A stretch of DNA of 64,000 nucleotides from Desulfoluna sp. (GCF_030145185.1 NZ_JAQYWB010000031.1:1-64000); one strand, 5' to 3'. Positions 1-8,836 are shown, counted from the first letter of the stretch. Numbers and translations: made by a program. The notes: a model not told the origin generated them from the sequence alone.

Positions 1-236
1 ATCTCCCCGCCCCCGCGCACGGCCTTCCCGCCCCTCGGCTGCTCCGCGCCTTGGGCGGGGCGGCCTTGCGCTCATCGGCTTCGGCAAACGCTTCGGTTCT
101 TCCATGGTGCGCAAGCGCACCCTACCCCATCACCCATTTTTCCCCCCTGGCCTATTTCCTATGACCTGTTCTTTCAGGCCTTCGGCCTCCAAAAGGGAAA
201 AAGGTAAAAAACCAAAAGGCTACCTGCAAGCTCCGC
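1..236. other. Region downstream of the variable kinase, running to the window edge
   Basis: No convincing gene is visible. On the minus strand, just after the kinase stop, there is a small inverted repeat (AGGCC/GGCCT around 176-188). Next comes one copy of the short GTGCGCAAGCGCACC palindromic motif (about 105-120), which is shared with the tandem repeats near 6.2-7 kb. The outermost 100 bases are very GC-rich. In a typical DGR the accessory gene, template repeat and reverse transcriptase follow the variable gene on this side. None of them can be seen in the 236 bases available. Confidence 0.5.
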
Positions 237-2654
237 TTACAGTGTCCTCGCGAGACGAAAACCGAGGCGGCTGCCGCGATCGCCGGGGCTGCAGTTGTCG
301 CGATTGGCGCTCCGGCAGCTGCGGGCGCCGCTGCCCCAGCTACCGCCGCGTCTCACCCGGACGGAGCCTGATGACGGCCCCACTGGGTCGGTAACATTCC
401 CTGAAGGATAATCCGCAGACCAATCCTGGCACCACTCATAAACATTGCCGATCATGTCGTACAGGCCCCAGGCATTCGCCCTTTTTTGTGCCACAGGATG
501 CGTCCCACTGCGTGGACAAGAAATCTGTTTCTCTTTCCAATCTGATGAATCATACCCTCCCTCATAATCAACACAGCTATTTCCTCCATACCAGGCAATA
601 GGATCCAATGCGGGACCGTTGTTAGCCCCCTTAATTACCAGATCACCCGTATACAAAGCAGTTGTACTCCCTGCCCTACTCGCGTACTCCCACTCCGCCT
701 CCGTTGGCAAACGATAATGGGTCCCACCTTCTTTTGTGTTCAACTTCCGGATAAATTCCTGAGCATCTTCCCACGATACCTTTTCCACCGGACAGTCAGC
801 CCCGCAATTCTTAAACTTCGATGGGTTCCCACCCATCACCGCCTTCCACTGACCCTGCGTCACCTCCGTCGTCTGAAGATAATAGCCCTTGGTCAATGTC
901 ACTCGGTGCTGCCTCTCATCATCATCACGCCCCGACTCCCCCGACGGGCTCCCCATCATAAATGTCCCCGGCTTGATGTAGACAAGCTGCATCCCCAAGC
1001 TGTTGGAGATTTTCACCGCAGGGCCTTTAGATACGATGCGCGCCAAGACAACCTCGGCTGTGTACTCCTGTCCCTTTGTAAGGGTGATCCACTCTTTTTT
1101 TGTTTCATACCCGGCCCGAGAGACCGACAGATGATACCGGCCCGGTTCCAGGGCCATGCCTGGGGTGAACCGGGGTTTGATGTTCAAAATCCTCACCACA
1201 GCATCGGTGGGGGTGGTGGAGGCATAAAGGTGGCCCGGTTGTACCTTCTCTTTCAGGGTCACAGAAACCCGCGCGGTTTGGCCCTTTTCCACCGTTACCC
1301 ATTTTTCCTGAGGAAGGTAGCCAGTCTTGGCAACGCGGATCTTATAGGACCCGATTTCAAGGGACATATTGTCCTGATAAGCGTGAGAACCAATCAAAAA
1401 GCTCACCGTTGCACCGCCGGGGGTGGTGGTGACAACTAGCTTGCCGGCAGATGAAACCGGAACGGGGGCTTCCGCGGTGACGGCAGGTTCTGCCTGGACC
1501 CTGACCGGCTCCCGGGCTTTATCGGCATCCCAGTATCCCCCGAAAAACAGGCCCAAGAAAATAACCATAAGCCCCGCTAAGCCCATGCCCCACTTCAAAA
1601 TAGGGGGCGGCCCCCCGGGCTTCGACCCATCGGAGGATGAAGATGATATCTTTTCAGGGATGGATGGGTTCGATGCCCTTAAGGCGTCCCCGTTAAGAGC
1701 CTCGAGCACCGCCTCGAACCCACGGAACCTTACCTGATACTCCTTCTCCAGGCACCGCATCACCACCTGGGACATTTCCCCGCTGATTCCTTCCATGGGC
1801 TCTGGAGCTTCATTCAAGACCTGATAGGAGATATCCCCGCGACTGAAGGGCGGCGTTCCCGTCAAGAGCTCATAGAGCACCACCCCAAAGGAATAAATAT
1901 CCGACTCCCGGCCCACGTTCTTGCCCCGGATTTGTTCGGGGGACATATAGACCAGGGTGCCGGAGCTTCCGGAGTTGGCGATGCGGCTCATGGAGCTTTT
2001 CACGGTCTCGGCGATGCCAAAGTCGGTGATCTTGGGTTCGCCTTCGGTGTTCACGAGGATATTCGGGGGCTTGATATCCCGATGGATGACGCCCTGTTTG
2101 TGGGCGTAGGCGAGGCCTTTGGCGATCTTGAGGCCGATGGTTTTCACCTCAATCTCGGGCAACCGTTTGTCGGGAGCCGCAAGCTTCAATTCGGTCAGGC
2201 TCTTTCCATCCACAAACTCCATGTCGATGTACTTGATGGCCCCTTTGTCCTGGAACTCGAAGATCCGGACGATGTTGGGGTGGTTGAGCTTCGCCATGGT
2301 CACCGCCTCCTTGCGGATGTTCTCCATGGCCTCAATGTCCGACGCCACCGCCTCGGGCAAGACCTTGAGCGCTTTGTCGCACTCCATCTTCCGGTCGAAG
2401 ACCCGGTAAACCGCCCCGAAGCCCCCCTGACCGAGTTTTCCCCGTACCTCGTAGCGGTCATCAACCAGATGCCCTTCGGGCAATTGCTCCAGGTTCACCA
2501 CCCCGTAGACCGGGGCATTTTTAACCACCGTTTTGTACGGGTCCGGTGAAGCTGTGGGCCCACCGCCCTCTGGCGTTGCAGCCGGAGTCCCGCAGTGGTG
2601 GCAAAATTTCGAATCACCATCCAACTCTTTCCCGCATTTTTTACAAAAAGCCAT
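237..2654 (-). CDS. Transmembrane Ser/Thr protein kinase with zinc ribbon, PEGA repeats and FGE/lectin-like variable C-terminus
   Basis: This 805-residue protein is a predicted membrane receptor kinase. A zinc ribbon (C4, C7, C18, C21) opens the protein. A complete Hanks-type kinase domain follows: glycine loop GQGGFGAV at 75-82, K97, E116, HRDIKPPN at 191-198, DFG at 211-213 and SPEQ near 238. One hydrophobic segment lies at about 352-374. Two PEGA-type beta domains (about 400-535) and a formylglycine-generating-enzyme-like domain (about 545-805; motifs GTFMMGS, RLPTEAEWEYA, GNVYEW, RRGGSW) complete it. The start was set at the ATG at 2654 because the zinc ribbon begins there and a G-rich ribosome site precedes it; an upstream in-frame extension has no such support. 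The kinase is predicted cytoplasmic and the PEGA and FGE domains periplasmic. The FGE domain may bind ligand rather than catalyse. The last ~38 codons have the composition of a DGR variable region (separate entry). Kinase and FGE calls are firm; signalling partners are unknown. Confidence 0.92.
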   Translation of the reverse strand: MAFCKKCGKELDGDSKFCHHCGTPAATPEGGGPTASPDPYKTVVKNAPVYGVVNLEQLPEGHLVDDRYEVRGKLGQGGFGAVYRVFDRKMECDKALKVLPEAVASDIEAMENIRKEAVTMAKLNHPNIVRIFEFQDKGAIKYIDMEFVDGKSLTELKLAAPDKRLPEIEVKTIGLKIAKGLAYAHKQGVIHRDIKPPNILVNTEGEPKITDFGIAETVKSSMSRIANSGSSGTLVYMSPEQIRGKNVGRESDIYSFGVVLYELLTGTPPFSRGDISYQVLNEAPEPMEGISGEMSQVVMRCLEKEYQVRFRGFEAVLEALNGDALRASNPSIPEKISSSSSDGSKPGGPPPILKWGMGLAGLMVIFLGLFFGGYWDADKAREPVRVQAEPAVTAEAPVPVSSAGKLVVTTTPGGATVSFLIGSHAYQDNMSLEIGSYKIRVAKTGYLPQEKWVTVEKGQTARVSVTLKEKVQPGHLYASTTPTDAVVRILNIKPRFTPGMALEPGRYHLSVSRAGYETKKEWITLTKGQEYTAEVVLARIVSKGPAVKISNSLGMQLVYIKPGTFMMGSPSGESGRDDDERQHRVTLTKGYYLQTTEVTQGQWKAVMGGNPSKFKNCGADCPVEKVSWEDAQEFIRKLNTKEGGTHYRLPTEAEWEYASRAGSTTALYTGDLVIKGANNGPALDPIAWYGGNSCVDYEGGYDSSDWKEKQISCPRSGTHPVAQKRANAWGLYDMIGNVYEWCQDWSADYPSGNVTDPVGPSSGSVRVRRGGSWGSGARSCRSANRDNCSPGDRGSRLGFRLARTL
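240..350 (-). other. Candidate DGR variable region (VR) at the 3' end of the kinase gene
   Basis: The final codons after GGC GGT AGC TGG are dominated by triplets ending in C whose first two bases vary: GGC, AGC, GGC, then CGC AGC TGC, then GAC, AAC, TGC, AGC, and finally GGC, AGC, CGC. All can be derived from AAC by changing only the adenines. Flanking framework codons (CGG AGC GCC AAT CGC; CTC GGT TTT CGT CTC) match the conserved tail of FGE-type DGR target proteins. Adenine-specific substitution of AAY codons at the 3' end of a C-type-lectin/FGE domain is the hallmark of DGR mutagenic homing. The template repeat and reverse transcriptase are not in the window, so this rests on codon pattern and domain type. 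Confidence 0.72.
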
Positions 2655-2904
2655 ATCCCCCCCCCAGTATCGTAGTCGCCCCCAGGCAACAGGTATTTTG
2701 CCTGTAATCAAAATTATCTCTTTACTACAACAAGGCCGTAAAGACAAAATTGTTATCACTCATAACGCCATAAGATCGGTTCGCAAGCGCCCCCTGCCTC
2801 ACATCCCCCACACCGATAATCAAGGATCGAAGGGCTATGTGTAGATAGGCTCGTGCCCTGAGGATTTGCCTTTGATAAGAGATAAGAATGGATCTATTAC
2901 GTTT

Positions 2905-3006
2905 GCAACTATTCAGCTTATGCCTCCGGCGGCCCTGCCGGGGGCTAAACTTTTGATCCGCCTTCGCCCAAGGGCTACGGCGCGACAAGAAAGTTTGATA
3001 AACAGG
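2905..3006 (+). repeat. Dispersed repeat family F
   Basis: Contains the family F core CTATTCAGCT followed by GCCTCCGGCGGCCCTGCCGG, then AAACTTTTG and a TTTGATAAACAGGTTTTAAC-like end. Related copies are near 37390-37476, 47873-47956 (inverted), about 50160-50225 (partial, inverted) and 51012-51129. Confidence 0.6.
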
Positions 3007-3179
3007 TTTTAACAAATGATTCCAGATTTACCCTTGGATCAAAGGCGGATGCGATTTGCCCCGAGGAATCCGCCTACGCCCATGTCAATGCGTCACCATT
3101 CGAACAACGCCAATGGGCTACGGCGCGACAAGCGATCCGGCTACGCCGTGACATGGGGGCAAAATGCATTCGTTGGCCT

Positions 3180-3396
3180 GCTTTCAAGCTGACACACCTT
3201 GCCGCCGGAGTTATTCCGGTTAAAATCAACCCGTGAATTGACACGGAAGCACCGACAGCTCATGCACTTGCGACATCCGTTGTCACCCCTCACCCGTCGT
3301 GCGAATGCGGACGCGAGGTGCCCAGGATACCGCCAGCCGTAGAGCATTCGCAAACCCGCTTTCAAGGTGGCCCCACCTTGCCGCCGGAGGCTTTTT
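3180..3396 (-). repeat. Dispersed repeat family A, long form (~215 bp)
   Basis: Family A core: GCCTCCGGCGGCAAGGTG, a short palindrome (AAGGTG..CACCTT), GAAAGC, then GCGAATGC. The long form continues through GCGTCCGCATTCG, a GGGTGAGG-like stretch and TTCCGTGTCAATTCAC. This copy reads on the minus strand and ends in a T-run on the plus strand, 66 bases upstream of hrpB. Other long forms are at about 5998-6130, 15831-16035 and 53305-53430. Confidence 0.75.
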
Positions 3397-3461
3397 TTGT
3401 TGTGCTGAATCGTTACCGTTTTTTATGGTATTTCCCCTCCGCTTTTTATAAAACCCAGAGG

Positions 3462-5969
3462 ATGAATCCTACACTGCCCATCCATGATGTTCTTGATGAT
3501 ATTTGTACGGCCCTTGAAACGGGCCTTTCTGCGGTGGTGCAGGCGCCCCCCGGGGCCGGCAAGACCACAGGGGTTCCCCTGGCTTTGCTTTCCGCTTCGT
3601 TTTTATCGGGTAAAAAAATGGTGATGCTGGAACCCCGCAGGCTCGCGGCCAGGGCTGCTGCGGGACGCATGGCGGAGATGCTGGGCGAAAAAGTCGGAGA
3701 GACCGTGGGGTATCGCATCCGCTTAGAAAAAAAAGTCTCGGCAGCGACTCGCATTGAGGTGGTGACGGAAGGGATTCTGACACGGATGATTCAAGGGGAC
3801 CCGGAGCTCTCCGGCATCGGCTTGGTGATCTTTGACGAATTCCATGAGCGAAACTTAAACAGTGATCTGGGGCTGGCCCTGACCCTGGAGTGCCAGGGGG
3901 TATTAAGGGAAGATCTGCGCATCCTCGTCATGAGTGCCACCCTGGACGCCGAACCGGTGGCCAGGCTCCTGGGGGAGGTGCCCGTCATCACCTCTGAAGG
4001 CCGTGCCTTTCCCGTGGCCACCCACTACCTCCCCTTACGCAAGCCGACCCCCACGCCATGGGACATTGAAGCGGCCTGCGCCCGGGCTGTGGCCAAAGGA
4101 CTCGCCGAAGAGGAGGGCGACATGCTGGTTTTCCTGCCCGGTGCCGGAGAGATCCGACGGGTGGAGAGCAGGCTCCGCCAGATGGCGCTGCCCGAGCAGA
4201 TCGATCTCTACCCCCTCTTCGGTGCCCTCAGCAAGGAGGCACAGGACAAAGCCATCAAGCCTTCGCCTGCCGGGCGTCACAAGGTGGTGCTGGCCACGGC
4301 CATCGCCGAGACCTCCCTCACCATCGACGGGGTGACCCTGGTGGTGGACGCCGGGCTCATGCGGACGTCACGCTTCTCTCCTGGCGCCGGCATGGGGCGG
4401 CTGGTAACCCTGCCCGTCTCCAAGGCCTCCGCAGATCAACGGCGGGGCCGGGCCGGACGAACAGCACCCGGCATCTGTTACCGCCTCTGGAGCGAGGGCC
4501 GCACCAGCACCCTCGCGCCCTTTACCGCACCGGAAGTCCTCCATGCGGATCTCGCGCCCCTCGTCCTGGAGCTGGCCCTCTGGGGGGTCACCGACCCGGC
4601 CGAGCTCACCTGGCTGGACCTGCCCCCGGAAGGCTCCTGCCAGCAGGCCCGAAGCCTGCTTCAAGACATGGGAGGCCTGGACGCAAAAGGGCGCATCACG
4701 GCCCACGGAAAAGCCATGGCCCGACTCGGCCTGCATCCCCGACTGGCCCACATGCTCCTGTGCGCAAAGGAGAAAAAACTCGGGTCCGAGGCCTGCCTCC
4801 TCGCCGCCCTCCTCACGGAACGGGACCCCTTCACCGGAAACCGGAAAGAAGCCGACCTCCGACTGCGCATGGAGGCGATGCTTCCGGGCAGTCGCCGGGA
4901 AGCCGCCCTCAACCCCGGGGCGGCGGCCCGCATCAAAGAGACCATGAGGCAACTCGCGACACGGCTTCAAATCAAAGGAAATCCCAAAGAGCCCCGTCAC
5001 TCAGGTCGCCTTCTGGCCCTGGCCTTTCCCGACCGCATCGCCATGGCGAGAAAAGGCCGCCCCGGCCATTTTCAGATGGCTTCAGGCAGCGGCGCCTTCC
5101 TGTATGAGACCGACCCCCTGGCCTTTGAACCCTTTATTGTCGCAGCCGACCTGGACGGCAACCGGCAGAACGCACGGGTCTACCTTGCCGCCCCCCTTGA
5201 CGAAGAGCTCCTCAAGGCCGATCACGCTCACCGCATGAGACGCGAAGAGGTGGTCTCCTGGAATGATTCAAAAGAGAAGGTGGAGGCCGTGACCCGCCAT
5301 ACCCTCGGAGCCATGATCCTCTCCGAAAAACGACTGGCAAAACCCAGTCCCGACGCCGTCACAGGAGCCCTGATTCAAGGACTCCAGGCCCGGGGAATCG
5401 GCCTCCTCCCCTGGAACAAAACCACGCGAAGCCTCCAGTCCCGGGTTCTCTTTCTTCGCAACCATGCCGGGTTCGAGGATCTGCCGGATCTCTCCGATCC
5501 CACGCTTCAGGAAACCGCCGCCCAATGGCTCGCGCCCTTTCTCATCGGTGTCACCCGCATGGGAGGCCTGGCCAAAGTGGATCTCGCCGGAGCCCTCACC
5601 GCCCTGATCCCCTATCCCTGGCATCGGAAAATCGACACCCTCGCCCCCACCCACATGACCATCCCCAGCGGGACCCATATTCCCCTGGACTACGGAAACG
5701 GCGAGCCCCCCTTCCTTGCCGCGCGCATCCAGCAGCTCTTCGGCCTCACCGACACCCCCACCGTGGCCGAGGGCCGCGTCCCCGTCACCTGCCACCTCCT
5801 CTCCCCGGCCTCCCGGCCCATGCAAGTGACCAAAGACCTCAAGAGCTTCTGGGCCAACACCTACCCCGAAGTTAAAAAAGAACTCAAAGCCCGCTACCCC
5901 AAACACCCCTGGCCCGAGGATCCCCTCACCGCCGTCGCCACCAACCGGGCCAAGCGGAAAGGGAAATAA
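3462..5969 (+). CDS. hrpB: ATP-dependent helicase HrpB
   Basis: This 835-residue DEAH-family (DExH) RNA-helicase-like protein matches HrpB in length and order of motifs. Walker A GAGKTT is at 31-36, the HrpB-typical DEFHER replaces DEAH, SATL follows, and RRGRAGR (motif VI) lies in the second RecA-like domain. Helicase-associated domains and the HrpB C-terminal signature (YPKHPWPEDP near the end) complete it. An open frame continues upstream through a dispersed repeat. The ATG at 3462, preceded by AGAGG, was preferred because the encoded protein then begins like other HrpB proteins. HrpB's cellular role is poorly defined in bacteria. It appears to be a single-gene unit followed closely by a family A repeat. 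Confidence 0.95.
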   Translation: MNPTLPIHDVLDDICTALETGLSAVVQAPPGAGKTTGVPLALLSASFLSGKKMVMLEPRRLAARAAAGRMAEMLGEKVGETVGYRIRLEKKVSAATRIEVVTEGILTRMIQGDPELSGIGLVIFDEFHERNLNSDLGLALTLECQGVLREDLRILVMSATLDAEPVARLLGEVPVITSEGRAFPVATHYLPLRKPTPTPWDIEAACARAVAKGLAEEEGDMLVFLPGAGEIRRVESRLRQMALPEQIDLYPLFGALSKEAQDKAIKPSPAGRHKVVLATAIAETSLTIDGVTLVVDAGLMRTSRFSPGAGMGRLVTLPVSKASADQRRGRAGRTAPGICYRLWSEGRTSTLAPFTAPEVLHADLAPLVLELALWGVTDPAELTWLDLPPEGSCQQARSLLQDMGGLDAKGRITAHGKAMARLGLHPRLAHMLLCAKEKKLGSEACLLAALLTERDPFTGNRKEADLRLRMEAMLPGSRREAALNPGAAARIKETMRQLATRLQIKGNPKEPRHSGRLLALAFPDRIAMARKGRPGHFQMASGSGAFLYETDPLAFEPFIVAADLDGNRQNARVYLAAPLDEELLKADHAHRMRREEVVSWNDSKEKVEAVTRHTLGAMILSEKRLAKPSPDAVTGALIQGLQARGIGLLPWNKTTRSLQSRVLFLRNHAGFEDLPDLSDPTLQETAAQWLAPFLIGVTRMGGLAKVDLAGALTALIPYPWHRKIDTLAPTHMTIPSGTHIPLDYGNGEPPFLAARIQQLFGLTDTPTVAEGRVPVTCHLLSPASRPMQVTKDLKSFWANTYPEVKKELKARYPKHPWPEDPLTAVATNRAKRKGK

Positions 5970-5997
5970 AAAGGAAAAGGGAAAAAGAGGGAAAAAA

Positions 5998-6130
5998 GCC
6001 TCCGGCGGCAAGGTGAGCCACCTTGAAAGCGGGGTTGCGAATGCGCTTCGGCTGTCGGGCCTATAGCGCCTCGCGTCCGCATTCGCGTGAAGGGTGAGGG
6101 TGCTTCCGTGCCAATTCACAGGGTGACATG
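5998..6130 (+). repeat. Dispersed repeat family A, long form
   Basis: Begins GCCTCCGGCGGCAAGGTG only 29 bases after the hrpB stop. It runs through the AAGGTG-AGC-CACCTT palindrome and GCGAATGCG to CGTCCGCATTCGCG and a GTGCCAATTCAC end. The GCCTCC end faces the stop codon, as in five other copies. Confidence 0.8.
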
Positions 6131-6193
6131 AACCAGATTAACTCCAGTCGCCAAATTATCTCTCGGTCCCAGGCAGAGCCTGGTAACAAAAAA

Positions 6194-7020
6194 ATGGTGC
6201 GCAAGCACACCCTACGGTATAACGCGTTGCCGACGGCGTGGGGGCTGTAAGGTAGGGTGTGCTTGCGCACCGCGAACCAACCGCAACGGTCATGAGAACC
6301 CGTATACGGATATCCCTTACCCCGCCCAGAAATGGCTTTCCCGAGTCTCCGCCTCCATGCTTGAAACCCCGCAACCTATGAATTTCACCCCCGCGCTACG
6401 GCTTTTCATACCGGCAAGGCAGAGCCTTGCACCCGACGCTACCAGGCAGAGCCTGGGAGCGAAAAAAAGATGCGCAAGCACTCCCTGCGGTATAACGCGT
6501 TTCCGTCGGTGTGGGGGCTGTAAGGTAGGGTGTGCTTGCGCACCGCGGACCAACCGCAACGGTCACGAACCCGTATACGGATATCCCTTACGCCGCCCGG
6601 AAATGGCTCCCCAGAGGCTCTGCCTTCAAGCTTAAAACCCAGCAACCTCAGAATTTCACCCCTGCGCCACGGCTTTTCAGACCGGCAAGGCGGAGCCTTG
6701 CGCCCGACGCTACCAGGCAGAGCCTGGGAGCGAACAAATGGTGCGCAAGCACACACTACGGTATAACGCGTTCCCGACGGCGTCGGGGATGTAAGGTAGG
6801 GTGTGCTTGCGCACCGCGGACCAACCGCAACAGTCATGAACCCGTGTACGGATATCCCTTACGCCGCCCAGAAATGGCTCTCCGGAGGCCCTGCCTCCAG
6901 GCTTAAAACCCCGCAACCTGTGAATTTCACCCCTGCGCCACGGCTTTTCATACCGGTGCACCCGGCGCTACCAGGCAGAGTCTGGGAGCGAACAAATGGT
7001 GCGCAAGCACACCCTACGTG
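6194..7020. repeat. Tandem array of ~260-273 bp units (repeat family B)
   Basis: Three full units start near 6194, 6467 and 6738, with a partial fourth from 6996. Each begins with a 20-bp arm starting GGTGCGCAAGCACACC. The matching inverted arm lies about 36 bases later (in unit 1, 6196-6215 and 6252-6271, perfect). The rest of the unit contains CCGTATACGGATATCC and ends ACCAGGCAGAGCCTGG. A single further copy lies at about 17961-18110, and arm fragments occur near 105 and 46422. Units have diverged by point changes, which indicates older duplication. Confidence 0.9.
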
Positions 7021-7159
7021 GTGTCGCGTAGCGGGTTATTTTCGTTAATCTGGCCGTCTGAAGTAGATTGGGCTGAATAGTTTCTAACCAAGAACCTTTT
7101 CGGCCTTGGTCATCGTTTGGGCCGCGACCTTTAAAAAACCGAGAAAGATGAACCGAAAC

Positions 7160-7227
7160 GGAGCGCCGCACTCCGGTGCGGCTTTTTAGTTCGTCGTTAG
7201 CCATGCCGCACCGGAGTGCGGCGCTCC
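7160..7227. repeat. Repeat family C: perfect 23-bp inverted repeat
   Basis: Arms 7160-7182 and 7205-7227 are perfect reverse complements (arm begins GGAGCGCCGCACTCCGG), with a 22-base loop starting TTTTTAG. The repeat-related sequence extends over roughly 7086-7350. The same element is at 18450-18517 (perfect arms) and 37179-37245 (degenerate). Confidence 0.85.
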
Positions 7228-7636
7228 ATGGGACAAGGGTGTTCAGGTGGTGATGTAGACACGCTGATGGCCGAAACGATAATCGAGGCCACCTTTTTTT
7301 TTAATAGATAGAGCGCAGCGACTCCTCAAACGAAGCACCAAGCACGAAGAACGTTTTCGACAACCCACCATATTGGGGCCTTGATGATGGCTGAGAAAGG
7401 GTGGCTATGAAAGTCATCTCTCCCCAGCCCCCTCACTTCTCCCCTTGAAACAAACCTGAAACCCCTGTATTTTATGACAAGATCCAATCCACAGGCAGCC
7501 ACCCCAGCCCTGGGTATGTCTCCGTAACCCGATTATCAACGCCCCCAGCATCAAGCCCCACCAACGCCAGGGCTGCCTTCCAATCATCAAAACGGCTGCA
7601 ACCCAACACAACCCATCAACAAAAAAGAGGGCCCCC

Positions 7637-7942
7637 ATGAAAATGCTTATGCATGTCACCTTTCCCCACGAGCCCTACAATACGTTGGTAAAAAAAGGGA
7701 CCGCCGTTATCCTGCTCGATGAAATTCTCGAAGAAATAAAACCCTTTTCGGCCTGGTTTACCGAGGAGAACGGAAGGCGGGCAGCCATCCTGATCGTCAA
7801 TGTCACCAACGCCTCCGTCATCCCCATCTACTCGGAGCCCTTTCATCTCAACTTTAATGCAGACGTTCATTTTCGCATCGCCATGTCCCCGGAAGATCTG
7901 GCAAATTCAGGGCTTGAAGGCCTCGGCAAAAAATGGAATTGA
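7637..7942 (+). CDS. Conserved hypothetical protein, 101 aa
   Basis: A 101-residue soluble protein preceded by a GAGGG ribosome site. The opening MKMLMHVTFPHEPYN and alternating hydrophobic strands suggest a small alpha+beta (ferredoxin-like) fold. No catalytic motif is evident. It has no signal peptide or membrane segment. It stands alone between repeat DNA and a convergent membrane-protein gene. The family was not recognised with certainty. Confidence 0.75.
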   Translation: MKMLMHVTFPHEPYNTLVKKGTAVILLDEILEEIKPFSAWFTEENGRRAAILIVNVTNASVIPIYSEPFHLNFNADVHFRIAMSPEDLANSGLEGLGKKWN

Positions 7943-8002
7943 ACAAAGCGAGCCTCATCAACCGATGTCCCGAATCGTCTTCCGGCCTCTCATCCTGTGA
8001 CT

Positions 8003-8836
8003 TTATAGGGGGGACGTTCGAAACTGAAGGTCGGTATGGGGCACTTGAAGATACCGAAGGGCAGAGGATATTCGTGGAAAATAACGTTTTTGAAAAATCC
8101 GGGAAAGGTTGAGGCCAATCCCCCCGTAGAGGTATCGGCGGGGGGCTGTGGCGTCGTCATACCCTCGGGTATAGTACCCCAGGTGAAACTCCAGGTATTG
8201 CGGAAACCCCGTGCTGAAACGGTGGAACCCGCCGAGTTTGAGGGCTGCAAGAAATTTCATGTGGTTATAATCGGTGAGGATATCCGGTTCATCAAAGGAG
8301 GGGGTGTATTCCAGGCGAAAATCCAGCCTCTCTGAGACGCCGGGAAACCGCTGGGTCGCATACCCAACAAAGGCCCCGACAGCGTTCATCAGAAAATCTT
8401 CATGGGAGAGTCCGTAAGAGCTGAAGGCATCCCCCACCTCCATGAACCCCATCAAGCCGAACGCGGAAAGAGAACCGTAAAGTGGAGCCTCCGTCTCGGA
8501 ATAACCCCACTTGGAGCAAGAATGGGACAGGCCATGGGAGAGGAAATAGGTGGCATAGGCATGACCGAGTTTGTCGGCCCCGCCAGTGTCCGTTCCCTGG
8601 CCAAACCACCCCTCACTCGTCGTGCTGGGGGTCTCCTGCCCATAATCCCAGTTGGCGATCCCCCAGCCGGTGATAAAAAGAATCCCCCCGGCGTTGGCCG
8701 CAAAAAGCTTTGCGCCCCGATCCGACTCATGGCCCGACTCATGGCCCGACTCACGGGCCGAGGCAATGCCGACCAGAACCATGATGAGAATAAGCCCCAT
8801 CATGATCACGGCGATGCATGTTTGCAGGGTTTTCAT
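8003..8836 (-). CDS. DUF2279-like periplasmic/outer-membrane-associated protein
   Basis: A 277-residue protein with an N-terminal hydrophobic signal or anchor (about 4-27). A short acidic tandem repeat (ESGHESGHESD) follows. The body contains GGADKLGHAYATYFLSHGLS, which resembles the DKxxH motif of DUF2279/YfiM-type proteins. Alternating aromatic stretches near the C-terminus (YLEFHLGYYTRGYD) could be beta strands. The ATG at 8836 was chosen; a GTG 15 bases upstream is an alternative. Function is unknown, and the family call is from motif resemblance only. Confidence 0.75.
   Translation of the reverse strand: MKTLQTCIAVIMMGLILIMVLVGIASARESGHESGHESDRGAKLFAANAGGILFITGWGIANWDYGQETPSTTSEGWFGQGTDTGGADKLGHAYATYFLSHGLSHSCSKWGYSETEAPLYGSLSAFGLMGFMEVGDAFSSYGLSHEDFLMNAVGAFVGYATQRFPGVSERLDFRLEYTPSFDEPDILTDYNHMKFLAALKLGGFHRFSTGFPQYLEFHLGYYTRGYDDATAPRRYLYGGIGLNLSRIFQKRYFPRISSALRYLQVPHTDLQFRTSPL

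Larger units (their letters stand above)
2655..3461. other. Intergenic region between the divergent kinase and helicase genes
   Basis: About 800 bases without a supportable gene. It holds a dispersed repeat of family F (about 2905-3006) and a long copy of repeat family A (about 3180-3396). Promoters for both divergent genes should lie here, but no convincing boxes were picked out. Confidence 0.6.
5970..7636. other. Long repeat-filled gene-free region
   Basis: About 1.67 kb with no supportable gene. It contains a long family A repeat, three tandem units of repeat family B plus a partial fourth, and a family C inverted repeat. The short open frames here lie inside repeats and change identity between repeat units, so they were not annotated. 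Confidence 0.7.

Noticed and set aside
1-105. Possible Avd or template repeat of the DGR at the window edge
   Set aside because: The available bases show no similarity to the variable region and no convincing reading frame; the region also contains a dispersed repeat motif.
5268-6119. 283-codon minus-strand open frame opposite hrpB
   Set aside because: Glycine-rich antisense of the hrpB 3' end that runs on into a repeat; not a plausible protein.
6194-7020. CRISPR array or integron attC cluster
   Set aside because: Units are ~265 bp with no short constant repeat plus unique spacer pattern, no cas or integrase gene is near, and there are no gene cassettes between units.
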